64,000 nucleotides of DNA from Anniella stebbinsi (GCA_029215795.1 JARDYH010000004.1:215738517-215802516); one strand, 5' to 3'. Shown: positions 31,921 through 43,593, counted from the first letter of the stretch. Numbers and translations: made by a program. Notes: a model not told the origin generated them from the sequence alone.

Positions 31921-33308
31921 GGGCTCGTGAGTCCCAAAATATTCAACTCCTTTGAACCTACAGTTTTCCTTGCCAACAGAAGGCAAACACGTCTTCTCTC
32001 TCCTCTGCTTCTTCTTCTGCCAGCCAACTCATTCCGCCATCTCTTTTTCTCTTTTACCCAGGAGGACCATCCTTAGACATCCTTTCTCTTTCCCCCATTC
32101 CCTGGATCACCACCCAAACTCCCTCCCTCCTTCCCCCTCTCTCTCTTTCACCCTAGATCACCCCCAGACATGCACCCTCTTTCTCTTTGTATCTCTCTCT
32201 CTATTGCACGCACACCAGCACGCAGACCATATAGCCAAAACTCTCCAAAGTTCACCCCTGAATTGCCCGTGAACCCATTCTCACACATATGGAACTCCCC
32301 CCATCCAATCACACATACGGACACATGATCCTCCCCAGTCCCTGCGAGATTGTTCCAAGCTAGCTCCCCCATCTGGCTTCTCGTTGCTTTCTTTAGCTTC
32401 CTCCCCATTGGCTTCATGCTAGCTTTCCTGAGCCCCCTTTTGGCTTGGTGCTGCCCTCCCCAGCCCCCCTGTTGCTCTCTTCAGTCCCCTGCCATCCAGC
32501 TTACTAGACCACAGCAGCGAGGGTCCCTTTTTCTTATCCCCCTTATTCTTCTTAGCGGCTGGATGCACTGTAGAGGGAACTGTTGGCTGCAGCCAGCCAC
32601 CATTTTCATTTCCTAAGGGTGCCTCTGGGCCTCACATATGGCCCAGAGGCATTCATGGGAATGAAGATGGCAGGGCTGGAGTCCCTCACTTGGCTTTGAA
32701 GCAATAATAGCAATAGGTTTTTTTTTTTTAAAAAAATTAAAACAACAACAACCCAGGAAGGGTACGGTGTCTTGGATGGCACCAAGGATATTTTCCAGTG
32801 ATGCATTGTCATCTGAGCAGCACACAGGCCATTGTTTTCTCCACTATGGTGAGATGTATTGTTATACATATGAAATTATTAACATCTGAAGTTTTGCATA
32901 TTGCATTTACTTCCTTCACATGCCAGCATCACCAGCCGTGATGGAGAAGGGGATGCTGGTGTGGGAAGCACATGGATAGAATCCTAGGCACATGTTTTTG
33001 GAGAATGGCCCATAGAACACAGTGGGGCTTGCTTCTGAGGAGCATCCAGAAGATCTCCTCATTAGTTACATCAGCTTGGATTCTCAGTTGCTCTTCGGCT
33101 CATACAAGGGGCTGATTTCCGCCCGTGTCCTCCTCCTTCTGCAGCCTTGTGGGTTCCTCAACCTTCAGGAACAGATATCGGAGGGCATTGGGACTTTTAG
33201 AGGGAAGGTGGAGGTGGGAAAGCTGTCCATACAACTGCCTTGATTTACGTAATTGGGAAGGGGGTTGTGAATCCCTACTATCTTGAAAATTGCAGCAGCT
33301 ACATACAG
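31921..33308. other. C/T-rich then unclassified sequence
   Basis: Pyrimidine-rich at about 31990-32220. A short hairpin lies at 32619-32655 (GCCTCTGGGCCTCACATATG / GGCCCAGAGGC). A TTTTTTTTT/AAAAAA block is at 32720-32740. A trace of repeat F text (GGTGAGATGTATTG) lies near 32848. No gene recognised. Confidence 0.35.
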
Positions 33309-33465
33309 GATGGCCATGTGTCACAAATTTGAAGACCTGTCACGGGATAGCCCTCTATTTGAAGGGTTCACTAGTCCATGGCCAGTTAAAAGATAAAGAA
33401 CCGTAAGAAGGCATAGCTACAGCAGTCTGGATGTTGTCCATCAACAGCTAGCCAAAAGAAGAATG
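33309..33465 (+). repeat. Unclassified dispersed repeat, family F copy 1
   Basis: Order of shared phrases: GATGGCCATGTGTCAC, CCCTCTATTTGAAGGG, AAAGATAAAGAACCGTAA, TTGTCCATCAACAGCTAGC. Four further copies are at 43.6, 54.7, 55.4 and 60.1 kb. Confidence 0.6.
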
Positions 33466-34072
33466 ATGTATATAGCTTAGGAGGGTGGATGGGACTTGTA
33501 GTAGCTTCACTTTATGGAGGCACCAGGCACACCCTGTCTAGGCTTTATCCACAGCACAGTCTATCTATTACTGTTACTAGGAGTGAACAGAAAGATGCAC
33601 TTCTGCACCTCGAGTTTGGTTACTGATATATTTTTATGTTCATGAAGAGGGTCCGGAATTGATGGATAGATGCTTTTTAGCAACACTGGATATCTCAATG
33701 TATGTATTCACAACATCCAAGAAGAAATAGATTCATTCGGAAGATTTAGTTCAATCTCATACCTTGCAAGACGGTTAGAATGTGCAATCTATCACCACTT
33801 CCTTTCGTTTTGTATAAGAAACAAGATGATTCAAGGCAAATGCAGTATACCAGAATGCAATATCGCAGCTGAGAATTAAGCAATATAATAGAAAAATGGC
33901 ATGTGTGCATGCATTAAAAGATCATGTTCATGTTCTGTGAATATTGTAATATAGAATTGCCTCACCCAGTTGCAGCATATATGCTGAATCAGTCAACTAA
34001 GATTTGATTGGATGTCTTTAAAGAAACACTGACTCTTTAACTAGAAGAATGTACACAGAGAGGGCAATCTCA
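33466..34072. other. Repeat-poor sequence
   Basis: No gene or repeat end recognised. Confidence 0.3.
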
Positions 34073-34615
34073 GGACAACATAAGAAGAGCCATGCTGGGT
34101 CAGACCAAGGGTCCATCTCGTCCAGCACTCTGTTCATACAGTGGCCCAGCAGCTGTCGACCAGGGACCCACAAGCAACTGGCGTATATAGGCTTATGCCA
34201 CAGAAATTGGAGGTTGCACATAGCCATCAGGGCCTTTAATAGCCTTGTCGTCCAGGAATTTATCTAATCCTCTTTTAAAGCCATCCAAATTGGTGGCCAT
34301 CACTACATCTTGTGGTAGCAAATTACCTAATTTAACTACGCGCTTTGTGAAGAAGAATTTTCTTTTATTTGTCCTGAATCTCCCACCAATCAGCTTCATG
34401 GGATGACCCAGGTTTTAGTATTATGAGAGAGGGAGAAAAGTGTCTCCCTTTCCACATTCTCCACACTATGCATAATTTTGTATACCTCTGCCATGTCTCA
34501 TCTTACCCTCCTTTTTTCCAAGCTAAACAATCCCAGCTGTTGTAACCTTTCCTCATAGGAGAGATGTTCCAGACCCCTTGAGCATTTTAGTTGCTCTTTT
34601 TTGCACTTTCTCTTT
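34073..34615 (-). mobile_element. CR1-type LINE 3' end, long copy
   Basis: Reversed terminus (ACATAAGAAGAGCCATGCTG), common UTR, WNSLPQDV-type remnant, MKLIGG ('ccaatcagcttcatggg'), then the upstream block 'ccatgtctcatcttaccctcc...ccaagctaaacaatcccagctg' (the SLEK/GLFS region). It is one of the longest copies of this subfamily here. Confidence 0.8.
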
Positions 34616-34725
34616 GCTTGGCACAACAAAATAGCATGCCCCGTATCAGAGCCATGTAAGTCTAAGGGCCAAATGAGAAGCCATTCACAAGTTGCAATTC
34701 ATGTGAATGGCTTTAAAAAAGTAAA

Positions 34726-34759
<34 letters not shown>

Positions 34760-35590
34760 TCTGAACTGGGAACCCCTAACCCTCTGCCAGGGTCCCAATT
34801 CAGATCAGATACACACGGAGGCAGAGACCTCTTGATCTGGATCAAGACCACAGTAGAGGGCAAAGGGTTAAAGCCACCCTAACCCTCGACTCCAGGATCC
34901 TGATCTGCGATTCATTTTTAAAAGCCATTCTCTCGTCTTGCATAGTCTGCATAGTTTGATATTAACAAAGCTGTTATCAGGCCTTGCTATTCTGTTATAC
35001 TTACTTATATTAACCTTCTAGTTCAACAATAGATTAGGCAGAGGAGGAAAAAGCTGGCTGGCAAGAAGCAGCCTTGGGGTCTGCAAGGGTGCTGCTGTGG
35101 ATTTTGGGGACTGATAATAATTTAGGGATAGCACCAGCAATTTGTTTAACCATTTCCTACTGTGCCACTTTCCTCTTTAAAATCACCTCCCTGAAACTTC
35201 CCTTTGCTCCATGGGGATTGGGAAAATGCATTGCTTTCATATTGTCCCAAACCGACTTGGAGAGGTCTCGTGGCTGCCATCTTTTCTTAAAGCAGAGGTT
35301 CCATGATTAGGTTATTTCACACCATGTCTAGTTGTGTTCTCCATCAAAGGTGGTTTGAGAGCTCATTATATAGAGCTCTCCTACAAAGCAGACTTTATTC
35401 TCCCATACAAAGAGTTTGGCGAGATATGCACATTCAGAAAGAATAACCTTAAAATAGAATTATAGGCCCTGAAAACCAGCAATTAAAGGACACAGTATTC
35501 ATCCTTCATGCTATTTCCACGAGAAAAAACATACCAATGAAGCATATTTCAAGAATTCCTTTGATATGTAGGGGTCAAAGCTACTCTCTA
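34616..35590. other. Unclassified; (TG)n at 34729-34759
   Basis: The TG tract lies inside a loose fold-back: AAAGCCATTC words at both ends (about 34705 and 34920, inverted) and GATCTGAACTGGGAACC / GATCCTGATCTG inside. No gene recognised. Confidence 0.35.
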
Positions 35591-35868
35591 GGCCAGAGGT
35601 GCAGAATCTCAGATCGAGGCACCAACTCCAGCCTTCCTGGATTTCCAAAATGGCCCTCTGAAGTTCTGCAGATAGCCCTGCCCCCTTTTCCAAGGTTGAA
35701 ATGCCTCTTACTGGCAGCAAGAGCTTTAAGTTGACATATTCTTGTATTTTTGGTATTTTGGACCTGTCCACTTCGGCTTCCGCTCTGCCCACCCTTGGAA
35801 TATGGCCCCCAGGAGTTTCTCTGAAATGGAATTTGGCTCCTGGACCGAAAGAGGTTGAACACCCTTGT
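35591..35868. mobile_element. Putative hAT-type element
   Basis: Left end CCAGAGGTGCAGAATCTC and right end GAGGTTGAACACCCTTG, resembling the CAGGGGTGTTCAA-type termini of Charlie-like hAT elements. Flanks CTCTAGGC and TTCTAGTC agree at 6 of 8 bases. No coding capacity is evident. Confidence 0.5.
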
Positions 35869-35959
35869 TCTAGTCAGATTCTAGAGTCCAGAAGCTGCTC
35901 GTCAGATCAACTGGGCCAGAAGCAGGGCACATGGTCCCAAACAGGCTATACATTCATTT

Positions 35960-36335
35960 GTTTTATTTACTTATTGGCAACATTTGTATACCGCTCCACA
36001 TCTAGGGAGATTCCGGAGCGGTGAACAAGAGAAGAAATGAACAAAAGATAAAAAGAGTGAAACATCATATTAACGTTATTCTTTTGAAAAGTAGAGAGAG
36101 ACAATAAAACTGAGGCTGGTCAACCGTGGAAGACTTCCTGGAAAAGAGCTGATTTTAGGAGGTGCCGAAAACAAGGCAGTGTGGGCGCCTTCCTGACTCT
36201 CAGAGGCAGGGAATTCCATAAGGAGGAAGCCACCGCATCGAAGGTTCTTCTCTGGGTGGACTCCAGGGTGAGCAGGGATTGGTCCATGGGGGTCATTGGA
36301 CTGAAGGAGGTACAGCAGCCTAGAGGGCGTCCTCA
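35960..36335 (-). mobile_element. L2-like LINE 3' end, GCTCCACATC subfamily
   Basis: Reversed terminus TATACCGCTCCACATCTAGG, A-rich UTR, then 'gaggcagggaattccataaggagg...ccaccgcatcgaaggttc' (AFDAVASSLWNSLPL-like). It matches 22.97-23.29 kb. Its upstream part continues to about 36330. Confidence 0.7.
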
Positions 36336-36514
36336 AAGCAAAGAGTTCAGTCTGTCAGGTTTGCAATGGAAAGAGAACACAGGTAATGCAGAAAGAAGGA
36401 TCCTGACCACTAGTTGAGGACCTCCCTCTGCGCCTGTTTACTGTTTATTTCTGTAAAATCGAGATCAGCGTGGTAACAAACAGTAACTATACTGAAAGAT
36501 CTAGGCCTCATTTA

Positions 36515-37412
36515 TGTCATGACCAGGCCTGTTCCCTTTGGTGTGGGAGAAGGAGTTTCAGGCTATCGAGCAGAAGCAGATTCTGAAGCTGAAGAAACAG
36601 GACTAGAAGTGTCCCAACTTACACAGGAAGTGGGGGATGTGATTCTACCAGGCTCTTCCCCCGCAAGGGATGGATCTTCACAGGACCTTATCAGTGAGAA
36701 CATGAACACACAGTCTGTGGGAACTCAGAAATCCTCTGAGGGGGAGGGAACTTCAGAGCTGAGCGATCTCAGAGTACGCCATAAGTGCAAATGGGTGGAG
36801 ATAAAGGTAGGTGAGGGGCGGTCAGCTTGGCTAGCGTAGGGTGACCAGATAAAATCCAGGTCAGGGCTCATGTAACTTTAATAGTTGTAGAGAAAAGGGA
36901 ATTTCAGCCAGAGTCATTTGTATGCAATTAGTTCCTGGTAATATTCCCTCTTCATCACAACCGTTAAAGGTGCATGCACTATACTAAAGTGACCATATAC
37001 AAAAGAAGGCAGGGCCCCTGCAACTTTAACGGTTGTGATGAAGAGGGAATTTCACCAGGAACTAACTGCATACAAATGACACTGGCTGAAATCCCCTTTT
37101 CTCTACAACTGTTAAAGCTACATGAACCCTGACCTGGATTTTATCTGGTCAGCCTAGGCTAGCGTCTCGCCAAAAGCTTCTTCAAAGAAATCCTCCTTGA
37201 AGTGAAAGGGACTCAGGGAAAATACCACCGCCTTTGTTGAAAGAACAATTGTCTCGCATAGTTTAGCCAAGGGTTAGCCTAGAAGAAGGTTCCTAGGTTT
37301 AAACTCTCTTGAGGTGCAAAGAGATGTTTATTTACTGAATAAAGCTTTGGGGATTACTTGGCAGACCTCTTTATTGTCTCGCACTTCAGCGGGAGGGCTT
37401 AGAACCATGACA
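36515..37412 (+). mobile_element. Solo LTR with exact 5-bp duplication, carrying a hAT MITE
   Basis: It starts TGTCATGACCAGG and ends GAACCATGACA, i.e. TG...CA with a 7-bp terminal inverted repeat (TGTCATG/CATGACA). It is flanked by an exact 5-bp duplication ATTTA (36510-36514 and 37413-37417). An AATAAAGCTTT polyadenylation-type signal lies near 37338. Removing the 320-bp MITE and its 8-bp duplication leaves an LTR of about 570 bp. No internal retroelement region adjoins, so it is a solo LTR. The 106-codon acidic frame at 36519 is an LTR reading shadow. Gypsy-like versus ERV-like cannot be decided. Confidence 0.85.
36837..37156 (+). mobile_element. 320-bp hAT MITE, family A copy 5, nested in LTR
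   Basis: Ends TAGGGTGACC...GGTCAGCCTA with an exact 8-bp duplication GGCTAGCG (36829-36836 and 37157-37164). It lies entirely inside the solo LTR and is therefore younger than it. Confidence 0.92.
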
Positions 37413-37417
37413 ATTTA

Positions 37418-38618
37418 CAAGACTTAATAACAGGCACATTTCTTCTGTTCTTCGTTCATTTTAAAATTTCTAAACAGCAGTGTCATCTAAAATGGACGAC
37501 CTATACAAAATTCCAATTTCCAGTACAATAGTACAATAACAAGAATAAAAGGATAAAGTCTTAGTACAGGAAAACCGAGAGCCATAAAACTATTTCAAAC
37601 AGCAAAAAATATCATCCTTTTAAAATGTCTGGATAAATGAAAACATTTTGACCTGGTGCCCAGAAGGGTACAGTGTAAGTGCCGGTCGTACCTCCCTTAG
37701 GATTCCAGAGTTGGAGTACCACCACAGAAAAGTATGTCGGGATGAATAATGCACCTCTTCCAACAATGGAATTCTGGGAAGAGCTTAGATATATTGTGGA
37801 ATCAGTGGAAAAAATATTTACTTTCCCAACATTAGAAGCTTAAAGCAACTTGAGAAAAGGAGAAGAAAAAATACGTTCTTTACCAAGACATAACGCAGCT
37901 TGTCAGAAAACAAATGCCTTTCTTAGCTCTTCCTGAAATAGATTGGCATGGCTTAATTGCAAATTATAATGCTATTTTAAATGTCTGCATTAATTTTGGG
38001 GTGAGATTCTAGTCATCAGTGTATGCCCAGAAATTTTTATGGCATTATGAATGCCGGATTTACAGTTGTCTTTAAAATTAATTTGATTATACTTTTACCA
38101 CATCTCATTAAGAAAAAAAATGTCTTCTAGATATCGTTCATGCCGTACGAGTGTGGCAAAGAGCCTATGCAGCTGCACGACACTAGGGACAATAACCCAT
38201 AAATCCAGAGAAGATGCTCGTTAGAATAACAATTTACATGCAATGAATTGTGCCTAATTTAACAAACCTGGCCTGCATTTTGCAGATTTCCTTGTACTTG
38301 TGTCTGGGAAGGAAGATATTAAATGAGCACTGGGGTCCTAAAGCGGCTCTGTTAGCACAAATTGTTATTTTTTTCCAGTGGTGCTTATAGAAGAGTGTAC
38401 TCCAGTCCAGAATTAGCAATCCATGTTCAGAAGCCTGCATTTATGTGCAGATGCACTTCTGAGTAAGCAGGGTGCAACACATGGCCAGTGCCATCAACTC
38501 CAATGGTACTAGTCATGCGTTGGTGAGGAAGAGATTGAAGCCAGGTTCTTCCTCACTTGGGGCTGTTACAGAAACTGGATCCATTGAATATACTGTCACA
38601 GATGACACTCTCACAGTC
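37418..38618. other. Repeat-poor AT-rich stretch, possible conserved element
   Basis: No transposon text. The part at 37920-38260 has homeodomain-like words (GGCTTAATTGCAAATTATAA, GCATTAATTTTGG, AAAATTAATTTGATTA) and three intact CpGs near 38140-38150 despite AT-richness. No exon recognised. Confidence 0.35.
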
Positions 38619-38752
38619 TAGGGCAGGGAGAGACAACCTGGTACCCTCCAGATGTTTGGAACTACAACTCCCATGAAGTTCGGCCAAGGATTATGGGGGT
38701 GTAGTCTGAAATATTTGGACAACACCTGTTTGTCAACCGCTGTTCTGGGGTA
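38619..38752. mobile_element. Palindromic MITE, family D
   Basis: Arms CCTGGTACCCTCCAGATG...GGAACTACAACTCCCATG and GGGGGTGTAGTCTG...GGACAACACCTG are inverted relative to each other. Confidence 0.55.
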
Positions 38753-38806
38753 CTGAGACTGTGTGATTCACTGTTAAAATGTCACACTTTATGGAAGGAT
38801 GCACAT

Positions 38807-38939
38807 CAGGGCCAGATTTACACCAAGCAGGATATAACACTATGAAAGCAGTTTAAAAACGGCATAAGGAATGTGTCATGTGCCCCCTACATGGGCACTT
38901 CAATAACATCATAAAGCAGTAGTGTAGATCCTGCCCTAG
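38807..38939. mobile_element. Palindromic MITE, family E copy 2
   Basis: Ends CAGGGCCAGATTTACACC and GTGTAGATCCTGCCCTAG. Arms share the CTATGAAAGCAG / ATAAAGCAGTAG words. Flanks ATGCACAT and ATACACAA agree at 6 of 8 bases. Confidence 0.55.
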
Positions 38940-39159
38940 ATACACAAACTGACCGAGACATTTGGTGGTTCAGCATTTCTTCCAAGCATTTTGTTGTGGA
39001 GGAAGATATTGAACAGTGTTCCAATATTTTTGGCACCAGTTTATATTCTGGTTTGAAATATGCGAGTCAGTTTTCAGATTCCAGACTAAAGTAATATACT
39101 GTAGCTGAGCTTGCAACCAACCCAATGAACAACCATCTACTAATAACTAACAAGTAGTA

Positions 39160-39219
39160 TATTTGTTTTAATTGTACATGTTTTAACTTTGTGAACCGCC
39201 CTGGGAAAAAGGCAGGAAA

Positions 39220-39250
<31 letters not shown>
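39160..39250 (+). mobile_element. LINE 3' terminus with (AATA)n
   Basis: AACTTTGTGAACCGCCCTGG plus GAAAAAGGCAGGAAATAAAT and an AATA tail: a typical L2/CR1-clade terminal sequence, about 90 bp. Confidence 0.6.
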
Positions 39251-39251
<1 letters not shown>

Positions 39252-39690
39252 ATATTATTGAGCAGGAAGCTCTAACACCATTTTCTACTGAGCAGCGTAT
39301 TTACATATTAACCTATTATATATTAGCCGAGTGATGCATAGTCCCCCACCCCAATATTTTTACAAAACATGTTAAATGCAGCAGCGGTGGCCACACTCTA
39401 CCTCAAAAGTTCATTGGATTGTAGGAGCACGAGGTTTAAAACCCTTTCCCTTCCCACAGTTTTCCTCATGAAAATCCCCCTGCTGCAGCTCTTGTTTTCC
39501 CACAGGATAAAGAAAGCAGCTGAGGGGAGCCATTTTTAGCATTTCATGCAATTCGGCCCTGAAATAATAGTTTTAGTGGAGCACTCCAGGTGTACATTAC
39601 ACCTCTTCAGGCACGACGCCCACTCATCCCGTCAATCCAATTGGTGCCAACAAGCACCGCCCCAGCATCCGCATGTTCAGTGCAAACAAT
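39251..39690. other. Unclassified sequence
   Basis: No gene or complete repeat recognised. Confidence 0.3.
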
Positions 39691-39810
39691 TGCAGGGAGG
39701 GACCTTCACAGGTGCAGCTGTACCTGTGAAGGCTCCGTGCTATTGCAATTTCCGGATTATATGGGAGCTTTTGCACATACAGTTGCACCTGTGAAAGGTC
39801 CCTCCCTGCA
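39691..39810. repeat. Fold-back with about 32-bp arms
   Basis: Left arm 39691-39722 (TGCAGGGAGGGACCTTCACA...) pairs with right arm 39778-39810 (...CTGTGAAAGGTCCCTCCCTG) around a 55-bp spacer that itself holds a third partial copy (ACCTGTGAAGGCTCC). It is probably the core of a MITE whose ends are worn. Confidence 0.6.
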
Positions 39811-39965
39811 GACATTCACGTGCAGATTTCAGGTGGTGGGGTTAGTCAACGTCACCCTGCTAACTCCTCACCCTGTAGTTGAACACCTAAACCTCATGTC
39901 TGAAGAGGACTATTGTCGTCCCACAAATATACTTTTGCTCTGCTCAACGCTGAAGAAAACCATGG

Positions 39966-40093
39966 CCATTTCTACACCAGGCTGTTTGCCTGGGATGGCC
40001 CCCGCTGGTCCCTATGCGCTGGATCGCCCTCCCTCCCTCCCTCCCTCCCTCCCTCCCTCTACACCCCTATGGTGTAGAAAGGGTAGTTTCTTC
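39966..40093. mobile_element. Short palindromic element, family G
   Basis: Termini CCATTTCTACACCAGGCTG and GGTGTAGAAAGGG are inverted. The interior includes CGCTGGATCGCCC and a (CTCC)n run at 40029-40058. It is an internally deleted relative of 45506-45868. Confidence 0.6.
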
Positions 40094-40269
40094 ACATGTG
40101 TCAAGAGCTTTGGCAACAGCTGCAAGAATAATCTGTCTATAGAAAATAGTGTCCACAGCGAAAGTAAACTTTGATTACAATGAATGCCTGATGAAAGTTC
40201 CAGCTTCAGCAGCCTGACAGGTTTGTGCTAGCCAAGGCCATGGAGAAAGTCGATCGAGAGACATCCCCC

Positions 40270-40485
40270 CTCTCTCCTATCATTCTAGAACCCATTGGGG
40301 TCATCCCATGAAGCTGATCGGTGGGGAGATTCAGGGCACATAAAAATAAGTTGCTTCTTCACACAGCATATAGTTAAAGTATGGAATTTGTTGCCACAAG
40401 ATGTTGTGATGGCCACCAATTTGGATGGCTTTAAAAAGGGATCGGGCAAATTCATGGCGGAGAAGGCTATCAATGGCTACTGACA
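40270..40485 (+). mobile_element. CR1-type LINE, 3'-truncated fragment
   Basis: A frame remnant reads HPMKLIGGEIQGT-K-SCFFTQHIVKVWNLLPQDVVMATNLDGFKKGSGKFM, the C-terminal tail of this CR1 subfamily. It has few mutations but the usual 3' terminus is missing after 'caatggctactgac'. Two C runs follow at 40549-40564 and 40725-40740. Confidence 0.75.
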
Positions 40486-41710
40486 TTTGGTGCAATCATT
40501 AATGATGTCATTAATGAAATCATGTTGAGTGGAGTAGACTTTGGGCAACACCCCCCCCCCCCCCAGCGGAACTCTTTTATTTTTTAAACTCTTTAACTCA
40601 TTATTTTTTAAATTATTTATTTATTCAAGTATTTTAAATGTATCTCACTTCTCCACTTTAGAAAGTGTTTTCAGGGAGGCTGAGAATATGCAATTAAAAA
40701 CCATAGCTGTAAATCACAGCAATACCCCCCCCCCCCCCCCTAGAAATAATGAACTTAAAAAACACAGTCAGCAATAATACCTTCAAGCAGCAGCATAAAT
40801 ACAATAAGAGAGCAATTCTATGGTCCTTGGAGAGTGTCCCAGGGACCATAGGATTTTTTTGGGGGAGGATTCCCTCTCCTCTAGCTGTAGACATGGCTAG
40901 GACTTTGGGAGTGGGACTTCAAAATCTGATCCCTCCCCTTCCCCTTCCCCGCTGCTGAGGAAAGAACTGTGGCTCGTGCTTTTTGAGGCTACAAAAGAGG
41001 CTTCGCTGGACCTCGTAGAAGTCTGAAGATGGGGTGTTCCGATAGGCGAGGAGAGGCCAGCTTATGTAAAATCTTATGGCCTCTCCACCACACTCTTATC
41101 AGAGCACTTCCTCTAGAGGGGGTCAGAGGCTCATCTAGAGGAAAAAGAAACAAACCGAAGATGGAGCAGTGAAAATCACCTTTATTGCTCCTCCTGCATT
41201 CGATACTCAGAAGCCTCCAAGATTTGGGGCTTCTTTCTAATGGCAGGGTAACTCATAGGTTTGCGCCCTGAAACAATAAAAGAGAGTTACTAGTTAAAAG
41301 TTCAGGTGAAAAGGATGGATGTAACTCACCTTAGCTTAGCTACTAAAATGTAGCAATGATGGGGTCAGGTGAAAGAATTCACCCTGGAGGTGGAGTTCCA
41401 GAGGCAGGGTACCGCCACGGAGAAAGCCATCACTAAAAAAGTATATGTAATCTTGCAGTTTTCATTCACAGATGATTTTATTGCTTAACTTCCTGCCAAA
41501 CCTTTCCTTTATTCCTGCACTACCAAAGATGCCTTAGTGAAATCTTGCTGTCACCCAGTGCAAACTGAGAGTGTTCTTTAGAATATTCTCAACACTTTCC
41601 TATAGCTGTACATTCTGCGGGAAGATCAACAGTGGTGGACAAGCCAACCGTTGGGCTGCCTTTCCACCATTACTGACCTCATAATGGAATCCTATGCTTA
41701 CAATTGTAGG
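40486..41710. other. Unclassified sequence with C runs
   Basis: No gene recognised. A hairpin-like phrase TATGGTCCTTGG...CCAGGGACCATAGG lies at 40820-40850. Confidence 0.35.
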
Positions 41711-41852
41711 AACATTTGGTTTTGTTTGTTTGCTTGTTTGTTTTAGTTCGTATGTTTGTAAGCTGTCTTGAGTGTCATCTTCTTGGTAGATAGGTGGGGT
41801 ACAAAACAAATCAGATCAATCGATCAATCAATCGATCAATCAATCAATCAAA
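41711..41852 (+). mobile_element. LINE 3' end with (ATCAATCG)n tail
   Basis: A UTR with a TTTG-rich run, then AGCTGTCTTGAGTGTCATCT and AGATAGGTGGGGTACAAA, followed by a tandem CAATCAAT/CAATCGAT tail. This is the layout of an L2/CR1-clade terminus. Confidence 0.55.
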
Positions 41853-41984
41853 ACACCAGTTAGGGGGAAATGGTTGTGGGCCATTACAGTTAGAGGATAT
41901 TAGTATTCTGCTTATAGTAGCAGCCAGTAGCTTACTGACCACTGATAGCTATAAGCCCCCATTGAGGACCTGTTTTCTTCGATA

Positions 41985-41985
41985 C

Positions 41986-42022
<37 letters not shown>

Positions 42023-42180
42023 TTCATTTCTAGCCCGCCTCTCCATCCAGATCGAGGCGGGGAACAACACCAAATATAAATATAAAACAATAAAATAGAT
42101 AAACCGTTAAAACAGATAAAAACAAATACATCATTAAAAACATCCTAAAATTAAACTGGATAGGATAAACTATTACATGA
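41985..42180 (-). mobile_element. L2-like LINE 3' end with (TTA)n
   Basis: A (TAT)n run at 41989-42019, then the reversed terminus CCCGCCTCTCCATCCAGATC and an A-rich UTR. It is the same subfamily as 29.07-29.29 kb. Confidence 0.7.
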
Positions 42181-43467
42181 GAAGCCATTAGGCCCTGCTT
42201 CCCTTGGTGGCATTAGTCTCTTGGTGTCATGTAAAGGAGAAACCTGGCTTTGTCTTTCGACACTTCACAATATGTATCCTAATGACATGACGTTCTCTCC
42301 CTATAGTTCACTCAAAGACCTAACGCAGCTGAAAATTGAGGTCAGTAGCAAAACTGAGTGGAATTCTTGATCTGCAGTCATTTGGCTGCAGGTAACTTAC
42401 TAGAAATAGTCAAATGAGATAGTGAAAAGAAGCTGTGGTTGGTTTTCTCTGTATTTTTTTAAAAAAAACATGGAATTTTATTAATGTAAAATTTGGACAT
42501 ACAGTGAATATCTAAAATTTGGATCCATATTTACAGGTGAGTGCTGACAATCACAGATGATATTTTATGTGTGATAAGCATGAAAAATAGATATATATTT
42601 CCCCAGTTTTCAGTGAATGTGATCATTGGATTTAGGTGACTGACAGCTTTTGTAAGTGTATGTTTTCAGTTTTTGGACATTTACCTGTGAACGGCCGTGG
42701 TCACTAAATTTTGGATATTCACGGTAGCACATTTGCTTTAATTGATTTTTTGGGGTGGGGTGGATGTCGGAGATATAAATCATTTGTTCAAAACTAAAAA
42801 GGTTCATTTGCAGCCTTTTTGCTCAGCCGGAATTCCAGTATCCCAGTGTGTTTTCGGTACTGCCCTATCAAATAGTAGAGCATGCCTCCTTTGAAAAGTG
42901 CTTCGGAGGGTTAGGTCATGATCATGTTAATGACGGTGGGATTTAGCGGGCCACTATCTGTTATCTGTAACAGGAACAGGATGAATCTGGCAGCTGGATC
43001 TGCAGCTCGTGCAGTTCTGAATACCATCATTAACCTCAGCAATGCCATCTTCTATTCACGAATTCTGTGCTGCAGGATTTGGGCAACTCAAAGCAGTATC
43101 TAGGATTTTGATTGTTGTCGAGACATGACGTTCTCAGTAAACTTGCATATACTCACCCCAAAACAACTGCTTGTCACCAGCCACTTATGCTTCCAAGCTT
43201 TTCTTGGGAATAAGAGAAAAACTCTGAGTCTTGCAAAGCAACATTTCACCTGGGGTGTTTCAGCCTCTTAAAAAGAGCTAGGTACACTCCTAGTAAAGAT
43301 GGGTAAACTGTCAGCAAGATATAATACTGACAGATGAAAGTGGTGCTCTGAAAAGTGAGAGTGCTACAAATCCTTTCCCCTGCTTTAGCCTTCTAAGTCA
43401 CTCCCATCACCTTCTCTTGGCTCCATCCACCCAAAATTCCAGCCTGGTTGGCCACTAGAATCTCAAT
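42181..43467. other. Repeat-poor sequence
   Basis: No transposon termini. A 61-codon frame at 42918-43103 lies in a mixed-composition stretch that could be conserved, but I see no domain and no splice context that would support an exon. Confidence 0.3.
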
Positions 43468-43593
43468 TAGGGGTGGGCAACTTGTGACCCTCCAGATCTT
43501 TTGGCCTACAACTTCCATCATCCCTCACCATTGACTAGGGATCATGAAAGTTGTAGCTCAAAACAACTAGAAGGCCACAAGTTGCTCACCCCT
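43468..43593. mobile_element. Palindromic hAT MITE, family D
   Basis: Ends TAGGGGTGGGCAACTTGTG and CACAAGTTGCTCACCCCTG, a long nearly perfect hairpin. Flanks ATCTCAAT and ATCTAGAT agree at 6 of 8 bases. Confidence 0.75.

Noticed and set aside
36519..36839. Acidic Ser/Glu-rich 106-codon frame
   Set aside because: It lies wholly within the solo LTR defined by TG...CA ends and a 5-bp duplication. Similar acidic frames recur in the other LTR-like sequences.
42918..43103. 61-codon plus-strand frame as a possible exon
   Set aside because: Short, without flanking splice consensus on both sides or a recognisable domain. It is mentioned only as repeat-free DNA.
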